From contig JALZVA010000220.1 in assembly GCA_023301335.1 (NCBI GenBank), positions 1 through 10,511 of the forward strand: DNA of 10,511 nucleotides. Direction: 5' to 3'. This document shows, one piece after another, positions 1 through 5,922 of the stretch. The DNA is from Akkermansiaceae bacterium (GTDB taxonomy: Bacteria; Verrucomicrobiota; Verrucomicrobiia; Verrucomicrobiales; Akkermansiaceae). The position numbers and the translations under genes were made by a program. The notes beneath the pieces are model-generated. The model saw only the letters and a list, made by a program, of their open reading frames with translations. It made no database searches and had not been told where the DNA came from. Position 1 is the stretch's first letter. Each line of letters opens with the position of its first letter.

Positions 1-31
1 CAGCACTCCCTCGTGAAGTTGAGTTGAATAA

Positions 32-68
32 AGCGGATGTTAAATTTCTTTCACATCCGCTGATGTGA
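32..68 (-). terminator. Alternative hairpins downstream of rplO (weak terminator or attenuator)
   Basis: Two inverted repeats overlap here and cannot form together. The first to be transcribed pairs 63-68 with 51-56 (TCACAT/ATGTGA, 6-nt loop). The second pairs 53-61 with 32-40 (AGCGGATGT/ACATCCGCT, 9 bp, 12-nt loop). On the minus strand the second stem is followed by TTATTCAACTC, a modest U-rich tail. It could be a leaky terminator or an attenuator between rplO and the gene expected next, secY. The arms are seen directly; the role is inferred. The tail is too weak for a confident intrinsic terminator. Confidence 0.4.
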
Positions 69-79
69 TTTACTGGGGG

Positions 80-520
80 TTAGGCGATAGATCCGCCTGC
101 CTTTTCGATCTTTTCTTTTGCAGAAGCACTGAGTGCGTCTACGTCTACAGTGAGTTTCTTAGAGATCTCACCGTTACCAAGAACTTTGATCTGGTCAAAC
201 TCACCTTTGATGAGTCCTGACTCGCGAAGTGATTGTTCGTTTACGGTAGCACCGTCTTCGAACTTCTTCTCAAGTTGGTAAAGTGTCACGATGACAACCT
301 TGTCGGCGAAGCGCTTATTATTAAAGCCCCTCTTTGGAAGACGTCTGTGAAGTGGCATCTGACCACCCTCAAAACCGACGCGAACGCCTGATCCTGAACG
401 AGCTTTTTGCCCCTTGTGTCCCTTACCAGATGTTTTACCTAGTCCGGAGCTTTCCCCTTTACCAAGACGCTTAATGCGATGCTTTGAGCCCTTGTTTGGT
501 TTAAGATTATGAAGATTCAT
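80..520 (-). CDS. rplO: 50S ribosomal protein L15 (uL15)
   Basis: L15 binds 23S rRNA late in large-subunit assembly. The 146-residue product is of normal length. It begins MNLHNLKPNKGSK, followed by the Gly- and Lys-rich tail typical of the family (residues about 20-45, GLGKTSGKGHKGQKAR) and the conserved segment GFEGGQMPLHRRLPKRGF at 49-66. The globular C-terminal domain ends GGSIA with no extension. The ATG start is set by the family N-terminus. No Shine-Dalgarno is visible; the upstream bases are A-rich (TTTAGAAA). It is the last gene of the ribosomal block seen here and directly follows rpsE with a 46-bp gap. The usual intervening gene rpmD (L30) is absent. Transcription leads off the window edge, where secY would be expected. 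Confidence 0.97.
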   Translation of the reverse strand: MNLHNLKPNKGSKHRIKRLGKGESSGLGKTSGKGHKGQKARSGSGVRVGFEGGQMPLHRRLPKRGFNNKRFADKVVIVTLYQLEKKFEDGATVNEQSLRESGLIKGEFDQIKVLGNGEISKKLTVDVDALSASAKEKIEKAGGSIA

Positions 521-541
521 TTTCTAAATTTCTAGTGTTGC

Positions 542-559
542 GAGGCGGCTAACCGCCTC
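542..559 (-). other. Perfect 7-bp hairpin in the rpsE-rplO gap
   Basis: GAGGCGG and CCGCCTC form a perfect GC-rich stem closed by a 4-nt loop, TTAG on the transcribed strand. It fills much of the 46-bp spacer between rpsE and rplO, about 21 nt before the rplO start. What follows it in the transcript is A-rich, not U-rich, so it is not an intrinsic terminator. It may be an RNA processing or stability element, or a translational control site for L15. The stem is seen directly; any function is inference. Confidence 0.5.
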
Positions 560-566
560 ATATTGA

Positions 567-1256
567 TTAGATAGCCTTTTCTGCTTTTTTTCCACGAAGT
601 GCGTGAATTTGATCACGTGTGCGGAGAGCTTCGAGAGCTTTGACAGTAGCTTTAACAACGTTCATGTGGTTATTAGAGCCTAGTGACTTAGCAAGGATGT
701 CTTTCACTCCAACTACTTCACATACAGCACGCACACCTCCACCTGCGATAATTCCTGTTCCAGGAACCGCTGGCTTAAGTAGAACGACTCCTCCACCGTG
801 TTCGGCTTGAGATTCATGTGGGATAGTTGGTCCATTGAGGTTGATGACCTTGAGCTGACGACGAGCGTCTACTCCAGCTTTAGCGATACACGCTGCAACT
901 TCCTTAGCTTTTCCGAATCCAACGCCAACACGACCTTCTTGGTCACCTGTAACGAGTAGAGCGGAGAAGCTGAAACGACGTCCACCTTTTACCACCTTAG
1001 AACAGCGGTTAATGAAGACGACTTTTTCAACGAGTTCTTTTCCATCCGGAGCTGTTGGCTTCGGTGGCGCTTGACGTTGTGGACGATCTCCACGTCCTCT
1101 GCCACCACGACCACCTCCACGGCCGCCGCGTTCATCTCTCTTAGCTCCTGCTGCTGGTGCTGCAGGAGTTGCTGCTGCTGGAGTAGCTGCTGCTGGAGCA
1201 TCTACTTTTGCTGGTGCTGCTGCTGGAGCTTCTTTTTTTTCTGTATTTTCAGACAT
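567..1256 (-). CDS. rpsE: 30S ribosomal protein S5 (uS5) with long RGG/Ala-Pro N-terminal extension
   Basis: S5 is a small-subunit protein near the mRNA entry channel and contributes to decoding fidelity. The family core begins near residue 74 (ELVEKVVFINRCSKVVKGGRR), matching E. coli S5 from about residue 10. It includes the N-terminal double-stranded-RNA-binding-like domain (GRVGVGFGKAKEV) and the C-terminal domain (GTGIIAGGGVRAVCEVVGV, then NVVKATVKALEAL). The total is 229 residues against about 167 in E. coli; the excess is almost all at the N-terminus. Residues 9-38 are Ala/Pro-rich and 40-58 are an Arg/Gly tract (RGGRGGGRGGRGRGDR). The ATG at 1254-1256 lies 14 bp after rplR. A later start would fall inside the extension, where there is no other Met before the core. 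No Shine-Dalgarno is visible. The extension is in frame with no break and belongs to the same ORF. Confidence 0.96.
   Translation of the reverse strand: MSENTEKKEAPAAAPAKVDAPAAATPAAATPAAPAAGAKRDERGGRGGGRGGRGRGDRPQRQAPPKPTAPDGKELVEKVVFINRCSKVVKGGRRFSFSALLVTGDQEGRVGVGFGKAKEVAACIAKAGVDARRQLKVINLNGPTIPHESQAEHGGGVVLLKPAVPGTGIIAGGGVRAVCEVVGVKDILAKSLGSNNHMNVVKATVKALEALRTRDQIHALRGKKAEKAI
1083..1229 (-). repeat. Low-complexity tract encoding the Ala/Pro and Arg/Gly part of S5
   Basis: Positions 1143-1229 are a GCT/GCA-rich array encoding the Ala/Pro segment, with repeated units reading AAATP. Positions 1083-1139 encode the Arg/Gly segment, where runs of GG[CT]CG[CT]-like codons produce RGG and GRG repeats. 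Codon use varies between copies, which argues for a maintained protein sequence and not a recent pure microsatellite expansion. Such tracts can change length by replication slippage, so the extension may differ between close relatives. Confidence 0.75.
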
Positions 1257-1270
1257 TTTTTGGACGTGGA

Positions 1271-1627
1271 TTAGAATTTAAGACCTGCTTCTCTAGCTGC
1301 ATCCGCGAGTGATGCAATCTTCCCATGATAAAGGTGGCCACCTCTGTCAAATACGACAGATGCGATACCTTTATCCTTGGCACGTGCTGCGATAAGTTCA
1401 CCTACCTTAGCGGCAGTTACCTTATTTGAAGCAGAAGACTCTACAGACTTATCGAGTGATGAAGCAGAAACGAGTGTGTTTCCTGATTCGTCATCAATCA
1501 CCTGAGTGTAGATGTGCTGGTTTGTGTAATTAACTGCGAGACGCGGACGTGCTGCAGTTCCTGATACTTTCTTACGGATACGTCTGTGAATCTTGCGACG
1601 AACATCCTTACGATTAACTTTAGCCAT
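1271..1627 (-). CDS. rplR: 50S ribosomal protein L18 (uL18)
   Basis: L18 binds 5S rRNA and, with L5, forms the central protuberance of the large subunit. The product is 118 residues, the normal length. The basic N-terminus (KVNRKDVRRKIHRRIRKKVSG) is followed by the family core RPRLAVNYTNQHIYTQVIDD. The C-terminal part has VVFDRGGHLYHGKIASLADAAREAGLKF, close to the usual ending of L18. The start ATG at 1625-1627 is preceded by an A-run on the transcribed strand with no Shine-Dalgarno. It lies 36 bp after rplF and 14 bp before rpsE, so it is presumably co-transcribed with both. Nothing about it is unusual apart from the absence of a ribosome binding site. Confidence 0.97.
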   Translation of the reverse strand: MAKVNRKDVRRKIHRRIRKKVSGTAARPRLAVNYTNQHIYTQVIDDESGNTLVSASSLDKSVESSASNKVTAAKVGELIAARAKDKGIASVVFDRGGHLYHGKIASLADAAREAGLKF

Positions 1628-1663
1628 TTTTTTAATGTGTTAATTTTATGGTTTACTTGGCGC

Positions 1664-2200
1664 TTACTTAACAGACTTACCAGCTTTACGGCGTACATAT
1701 TCGCCAACATAGCGAACACCTTTGCCTTTATAAGGTTCTGGTGGATAGTATCCACGCACCTCAGCTGCGAACTGACCGACTTCTTGCTTATCTATACCTT
1801 CGACCTTGATCTTCGTGTTTTCAGTCACTGTGACTGTAAGACCTTCTGGGATTGGGTGTAGAATAGGGTGAGATTTACCGAGTGAAAGATCGATGCTTTT
1901 ACCAGCAACCTTTGCACGGAAACCTACTCCTTGAATTTCAAGCTCTTTTACGTAGCCTTCGCTCACTCCAACAACCATGTTGCTGAGGATTGAACGTGCA
2001 GTTCCGTGAAGTGCCTTATGGCGTCTGTGGTCTGAAGGACGGTTCACAACAAGCTCAGATTCTTCTACAGAGATGGTGATGTCTGTAGGGAGATTAAACT
2101 TGAGGTTTCCTTTAGGTCCTTCAACAGTCACGAGACCATTGCTTTCTGAAACTTTAACTTTATCGGTGAGCGCGATTGGCTTTTTACCTATACGGGACAT
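1664..2200 (-). CDS. rplF: 50S ribosomal protein L6 (uL6)
   Basis: L6 sits at the base of the L7/L12 stalk and binds 23S rRNA near the sarcin-ricin loop. The 178-residue product matches the usual length of about 177. It opens MSRIGKKPIAL, as in most bacteria, and has two similar alpha/beta domains. The second ends in the strongly conserved PPEPYKGKGVRYVGEYVRRKAGKS (residues 153-176), the family signature near the C-terminus. The internal segment RSILSNMVVGVSEGYVKELEIQGVGFRA is also typical. It is the only gene in this block with a clear Shine-Dalgarno. It lies 25 bp after rpsH, with rpsH directly upstream as in other bacteria. Confidence 0.97.
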   Translation of the reverse strand: MSRIGKKPIALTDKVKVSESNGLVTVEGPKGNLKFNLPTDITISVEESELVVNRPSDHRRHKALHGTARSILSNMVVGVSEGYVKELEIQGVGFRAKVAGKSIDLSLGKSHPILHPIPEGLTVTVTENTKIKVEGIDKQEVGQFAAEVRGYYPPEPYKGKGVRYVGEYVRRKAGKSVK

Positions 2201-2215
2201 AATATATATTCTCCT
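2201..2215 (-). promoter_or_regulatory. Shine-Dalgarno sequence of rplF
   Basis: On the minus strand AGGAG (2211-2215) is followed by a 10-nt A/T-only spacer and the ATG of rplF. It is notable because the other genes of the ribosomal block have no such motif. The spacer is slightly longer than the usual optimum. It confirms the chosen rplF start. Confidence 0.7.
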
Positions 2216-2225
2216 GGGTTAGTAA

Positions 2226-2627
2226 TTACCAAACTTTAGCGATGAGTTCACCGCCTACGTTCTGACGTGAAGCCTTAGCACCCGTCATTACACCTTTTGA
2301 GGTAGAGACGATGGTTATACCGAGACCGTTAAGCACACGCGGGATTTCTCCTGCACCGACATATCTGCGAAGACCAGGCTTAGAAAGACGCTTGAGGTCT
2401 GTAAGAGCTGGAGCACCTTTATCGGAGTACTTCACTTTTACAAGAATCTCAGGGTACTTCCCATCTGACTTTACTTCATAGTTCCAGATGTAGCCTTCTT
2501 CTGAAAGGATACGAGCAATCTCGACTTTTTGTTTCGAGAAAGGAGCTGTGAAGGTAGCATTTCCAGCACGTGAAGCATTCTTCAAGCGTGTAAGGAAATC
2601 TGAAATTGGATCACTTAAAACTGCCAT
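2226..2627 (-). CDS. rpsH: 30S ribosomal protein S8 (uS8)
   Basis: S8 is a primary 16S rRNA-binding protein of the small-subunit platform. In E. coli it also represses the spc operon by binding mRNA at the start of rplE. The 133-residue product begins MAVLSDPISDFLTRLKNA, the standard N-terminus. It carries the C-terminal RNA-binding signature STSKGVMTGAKA at 108-119 and ends GGELIAKVW. The start ATG at 2625-2627 lies 24 bp after rplE and is preceded by AACTAAGAAA with no clear Shine-Dalgarno. In most bacteria rpsN (S14) lies between rplE and rpsH; the 24-bp gap here cannot hold it. Whether S8 controls this operon as in E. coli is not shown by the sequence. Confidence 0.97.
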   Translation of the reverse strand: MAVLSDPISDFLTRLKNASRAGNATFTAPFSKQKVEIARILSEEGYIWNYEVKSDGKYPEILVKVKYSDKGAPALTDLKRLSKPGLRRYVGAGEIPRVLNGLGITIVSTSKGVMTGAKASRQNVGGELIAKVW

Positions 2628-2651
2628 TTTCTTAGTTTTCTATTTTTAAAT

Positions 2652-3221
2652 TTATGCTGCAGAGTCTTCTGCTTTTTGATTATCACGATAAGGCATACCT
2701 AGCTTACGGAGAAGAAGACGTCCTGCATCATCAGTATCAGCAGAGGTGACAAAAATAAGGTCAAATCCGATCTGACGCTTAATTTGATCAAGTTCCACTT
2801 CTGGGAAGATGGACTGATCTGCAACACCGAGTGCGTAGTTTCCACGTCCATCAAAGCTCTTTGGTGAAATCCCACGGAAGTCACGAATATTTGGAGCAGT
2901 CACGTTAATAAAACGGTCTAGAAATTCCCACATGCGAGTTCCTCTAAGTGTGACACGGGCGCCAACGGCTTCCCCCTCACGCACTTTGAAATTCGCTACA
3001 GATTTCTTAGCGTATGATACGCTAGGCTTCTGTCCTGTGATCTTAGAGATCTCAGCAACACAGTCCTCGACTGCTTGCTTACGGTCAGTAGCACTTCCAC
3101 AGTGGGTCGTTACGACAATTTTCTCAAGGGCCGGAACCTCATGAGGATTCTTGCACCCGAGCTCTTCTTTGAGAGCTGGGAACACTTTCTCTTTATAGTA
3201 TTTTTGTAATGTTGTACTCAT
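2652..3221 (-). CDS. rplE: 50S ribosomal protein L5 (uL5)
   Basis: L5 binds 5S rRNA, forms part of the central protuberance and contacts P-site tRNA. The 189-residue product is about ten residues longer than E. coli L5, mainly through a polar C-terminal tail (NQKAEDSAA). Family landmarks are LQKYYKEKVFPALK at the N-terminus, ITGQKPSVSYAKKSVANFK at 61-79, VTLRGTRMWEFLDRF at 90-104 and IRDFRGISPKSFDGRGNY at 112-129. The start ATG at 3219-3221 follows CTGACCCGCAT, with no Shine-Dalgarno. It is the first gene of the ribosomal block here. The usual upstream partners rplX and rplN are not present within the next 3.8 kb on this strand, so it is likely transcribed from the 276-bp upstream region or by read-through. 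Confidence 0.97.
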   Translation of the reverse strand: MSTTLQKYYKEKVFPALKEELGCKNPHEVPALEKIVVTTHCGSATDRKQAVEDCVAEISKITGQKPSVSYAKKSVANFKVREGEAVGARVTLRGTRMWEFLDRFINVTAPNIRDFRGISPKSFDGRGNYALGVADQSIFPEVELDQIKRQIGFDLIFVTSADTDDAGRLLLRKLGMPYRDNQKAEDSAA

Positions 3222-3497
3222 ATGCGGGTCAGCTAGTTCACTTGGTTTAAGCCAAGATTTAGTTATCGCTTAAGCGCCTGTCTGGTTTCCAGGTGCAGCC
3301 TTTAAAAAGACTGCATTTCAGCGGTTTATTCCGCTGTGGACGGGGGCTTTACCCCGAAGCTCTAGATTTAGCAAGTGAAAAGTAAGGATTTACCGCAGAA
3401 TTTCGTATTTCCTAAATTTCCCTGCGTGAAGAGTAATTTGGTTCGCCACGCACCTCTTTTTTTTAATTTCTCTGAAGAATGTTAAATTGCCTTTATT
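3222..3497 (-). promoter_or_regulatory. Structured non-coding leader upstream of rplE
   Basis: These 276 bp contain no credible gene and no recognisable L24 or L14 remnant. They hold four short inverted repeats: 3241-3245 with 3252-3256 (CTTGG/CCAAG), 3282-3285 with 3289-3292 (CTGG/CCAG), 3319-3324 with 3331-3336 (CAGCGG/CCGCTG), and 3341-3345 with 3352-3356 (CGGGG/CCCCG). A perfect palindrome CGCTTAAGCG lies at 3267-3276. I see no good sigma-70 promoter, although one must lie here or further upstream if the block has its own. The distribution suggests a folded 5' leader possibly bound by a ribosomal protein, as happens in other ribosomal operons. That role is inference; the hairpins are individually short. 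Confidence 0.45.
3423..3464 (+). terminator. Possible plus-strand terminator-like element
   Basis: TGCGTG (3423-3428) and CACGCA (3447-3452) form a 6-bp stem with an 18-nt loop, followed four bases later by T8 (3457-3464) on the plus strand. No plus-strand gene ends upstream of it in this window, so its use is unclear. It could block antisense transcription out of the ribosomal block, or be chance. The stem is weak, the loop is large and the T-run is offset. Confidence 0.2.
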
Positions 3498-4376
3498 TTA
3501 ATAAGAAAAGGGTGGTCTCTGGGAAATATTATGAATGGCCGCAGCCTTTTTTCTTTCCGCCTGCACGTTATACTCGATTGAGTTCCACACCTGCACGGTC
3601 TTTGTCCTTGGATTTTCGACCATCTTAGGGATTCCTGATGATGCTATTTTATGGATTTTTTGATCTACAATTTTCCCTTTATGAGAAATTTTAAGGTAGC
3701 GAAAGAGCTTGGCATCCATTTGAAACAGCACATTCAAATGCCCAGATTGATCGAGAAGAAAACTTGGTCTATTAACCATGGTGAAGCCTCCCATTGAGAA
3801 GGTTGAGAGGACGGCCTTCTTTTTTACATCATAAGACTGAAAATACATTTCATTCCCTGATACCTTATTGAGCGTCTTGACACGAAACTCAACAACCTCT
3901 CCAGCGGTTCCTGGAATCCCTTGCTGCCTTCTGAAAGAGTCCGCTCCATCGATCACATCAAAGTGGACTACAGGTGAATTTAAACTTTTCCACCCATTAA
4001 TATTTGGATTAACACGCGCGCGGATATTGTAGTTCCCTTGTGCGACAAGGGGGTACATTTGAGTTAGCGTAACAGTTCTCGCCACCGTCTGTCCGGCAGG
4101 GATAGCAACGCCTGCAAAACTCATTTTCTTAGCCTTGGCGACCTGTCTAGATCCATTGCGTGTGATATTGAATTCCAACCACTCTACTCCATCTTTATAC
4201 TTCAGTGTTATCGTTTGTGCAGAGTTATTCTTCACTACCACTTGAGCCTGTATATTTTCATGCGAAAGGTAGGTGCGCTTATTTAACTTCAGGCTCACAT
4301 CCAACAAATTAACATTTGCCATCGCTACGTGCATCACTGCAAACAAGCAGATTATCATTCCTATTACTTTTTTCAT
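3498..4376 (-). CDS. Secreted beta-rich protein of unknown function
   Basis: I do not recognise this gene as a named family. The 292-residue product begins with a clear Sec signal peptide (KK, then IGMIICLFAVMHVAMA, likely cleaved after A20), so it is exported. Residues about 24-141 look like an immunoglobulin-like or BsuPI/MG2-type beta sandwich: alternating hydrophobic strands such as NIQAQVVVKNNSAQTITLKY, then the GVAIPAGQTVARTVTL turn pattern. The C-terminal half (160-280) is a series of short strands. There is no enzyme motif and no visible lipobox. Its ATG overlaps the stop of the upstream gene by 4 bp (ATGA), which suggests translational coupling and a linked function. It may be a periplasmic or surface partner of the membrane protein encoded next to it; this is inference. 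Confidence 0.8.
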   Translation of the reverse strand: MKKVIGMIICLFAVMHVAMANVNLLDVSLKLNKRTYLSHENIQAQVVVKNNSAQTITLKYKDGVEWLEFNITRNGSRQVAKAKKMSFAGVAIPAGQTVARTVTLTQMYPLVAQGNYNIRARVNPNINGWKSLNSPVVHFDVIDGADSFRRQQGIPGTAGEVVEFRVKTLNKVSGNEMYFQSYDVKKKAVLSTFSMGGFTMVNRPSFLLDQSGHLNVLFQMDAKLFRYLKISHKGKIVDQKIHKIASSGIPKMVENPRTKTVQVWNSIEYNVQAERKKAAAIHNISQRPPFSY

Positions 4377-5884
4377 ATTCTTTCTCTAATAAGCCGGAAG
4401 CCCAAATCTGAGCGACTCACACGGCGATTTTTAACGGTTTCTCTATCTAGAGCTCCCTGATCTTGGTTTATACTTGAAGCTCCCAATACGATTGGAAGTT
4501 TTGTCTTATCATCAAAATGCAGCTGAAAACTAGATGTCCACTCACTCACTCCTCCCGCTAATCCGTAGATCCCAGCTTTCGTTAAATCTAGGTCATTGGC
4601 ATCTACATCTCCCCATTCTGTAGCTTTAAGACTCTCAGAATCTCCTTCTGCTAATGCCGCTAGCCACTGTTCCTCTGTAGGGAGATTGTAAACCCCGTCA
4701 CCGGCTTCTTCGGTCTTCCAGTTAGCATAGGCTTTCGCGCCCCACCACTCCACAAACACAACGGGCTGATTCACACCCATCACACGCCCGGTTTTATCCC
4801 AACGTCTACCTTCTTTGGCAGCTTCATACATTGCCTCCCACTGTTCCTTACCTCCAGGGTAAAATGAAGTTATCCCTTTTGGCATTTGCTCTACTGAAAA
4901 ATGGCTTAAGCCTTCTAATTCCACAGCTTCTAAAAACTCTGCATACTCTCCGATCGTCACTTCATGAGCATCCATCGAAAAAGGGATCACACTTTTCTCT
5001 TCTCCCTCAATAGTTACGACTTCAGTGCTCACAAAAACCATTTGATCGAGGTCTCTTGGCTCCAAAGAAATGGAGTCTGGCATACCACTCTTTACAAAGA
5101 ACAAGCCTACAAGAATGGCCGCTACTATACCTAATCCTATAAGTGTATTCCGCAGGATCGAGCCTTTCTCAGGGCTATCTTGCAAGGCTACGCTAGGTTC
5201 TCCTCGAAGTTGCTTTTCCACCTGCTCAGAAAGCTCCTTAATTTGTTCCCAGGTGATAGGGATTTCTCGTTGTTCATCAACCATGAAATCACAAAGGGAG
5301 CTGACTCTCGTCGCACCTGGATGTTCTCGATCTAATAGCTTATGAAACACTTCTCCTATGACTTTTTTATCCTTCTTAGAAATTTCGGGATCTCTGGCTT
5401 CCGCGATCGCCATATTCACTAGTCGCGTAAGCTTATTCTCTCCAATAAAAATTTGATTTAGCTCTATGGGGATACTTCCAATCGCATTTTTCTCTAAGTA
5501 AAGATTAGCCTCTGCAACTTGCTTGAGGATGTGTACAACATCAGAAGGCGGGAGCAGCTTCCTCCTTTCTAGTAGTTCACCCAAGGTCTCTCCAGTAAGA
5601 CTCTCTCTCGTATAGAAGCAGATATCTTCAAAATACACAGCCTCAAACACTGAACCGATCAAGGAGTGGTCAACTTGCGCTTTTGCCCTTACATCTTCTA
5701 AAAAAGATTCACGAATGAATTCGTCCTTTAAAATAGCACTTCGCAAGCTGTCTACTAGGACTTCACGCTTCACCGAGACCTGCTCAGCCAGCCAAGTACG
5801 CGTCGCAGTTCCCTCTGCGACTAACTCTTTTAAGAGATAATCGCCCACCTGTATACCGGGGCTTAAACGTGATTTATTTTCCAT
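4373..5884 (-). CDS. Membrane protein: degenerate kinase domain, TM helix, FGE-like (sulfatase-modifying factor) domain
   Basis: The 503-residue product has three parts. Residues about 11-205 have the outline of a Hanks-type Ser/Thr kinase (VGDYLLKELVAEG, then TWLAEQVSVKREVLV). Each catalytic position I can align is replaced: the VAIK Lys is D45, the HRD triplet is S137-I138-P139 and DFG is N157-M158-A159. Residues 245-264 form one TM helix (LRNTLIGLGIVAAILVGLFF). Residues about 280-502 match the FGE/sulfatase-modifying-factor fold: FSMDAHEVTIGEYAEFL, NQPVVFVEWWGAKAYANWK, YNLPTEEQWLAAL, GIYGLAGGVSEWTSS, LGFRLIRERI. The cysteines used by catalytic FGE are absent; this domain contains no Cys at all. 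Both enzyme folds are therefore probably binding scaffolds. Predicted topology puts the kinase-like part in the cytoplasm and the FGE-like part outside. It lies 38 bp after its upstream neighbour and has no Shine-Dalgarno. Confidence 0.85.
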   Translation of the reverse strand: MENKSRLSPGIQVGDYLLKELVAEGTATRTWLAEQVSVKREVLVDSLRSAILKDEFIRESFLEDVRAKAQVDHSLIGSVFEAVYFEDICFYTRESLTGETLGELLERRKLLPPSDVVHILKQVAEANLYLEKNAIGSIPIELNQIFIGENKLTRLVNMAIAEARDPEISKKDKKVIGEVFHKLLDREHPGATRVSSLCDFMVDEQREIPITWEQIKELSEQVEKQLRGEPSVALQDSPEKGSILRNTLIGLGIVAAILVGLFFVKSGMPDSISLEPRDLDQMVFVSTEVVTIEGEEKSVIPFSMDAHEVTIGEYAEFLEAVELEGLSHFSVEQMPKGITSFYPGGKEQWEAMYEAAKEGRRWDKTGRVMGVNQPVVFVEWWGAKAYANWKTEEAGDGVYNLPTEEQWLAALAEGDSESLKATEWGDVDANDLDLTKAGIYGLAGGVSEWTSSFQLHFDDKTKLPIVLGASSINQDQGALDRETVKNRRVSRSDLGFRLIRERI

Positions 5885-5922
5885 TACTTAATGAGCGACT
5901 TCAGCTCCATAATGTATTCTTT

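Noticed and set aside
1..31. Start of secY at the window edge
   Set aside because: A GTG follows AGGGAG with no spacer at the edge, but too few codons are visible to identify any protein.
619..810. Plus-strand ORF inside rpsE
   Set aside because: It lies antisense within a certain ribosomal protein gene and its product resembles no family; a shadow frame.
989..1274. ORFs encoding Gln/Leu-rich and Cys/Ser-rich peptides over the S5 extension
   Set aside because: They are alternate frames of the GCT-rich low-complexity tract and have no initiation signal.
3222..3497. Degraded rplX (L24) or rplN (L14) in the gap before rplE
   Set aside because: No L24 or L14 motif is readable in any frame on the minus strand.
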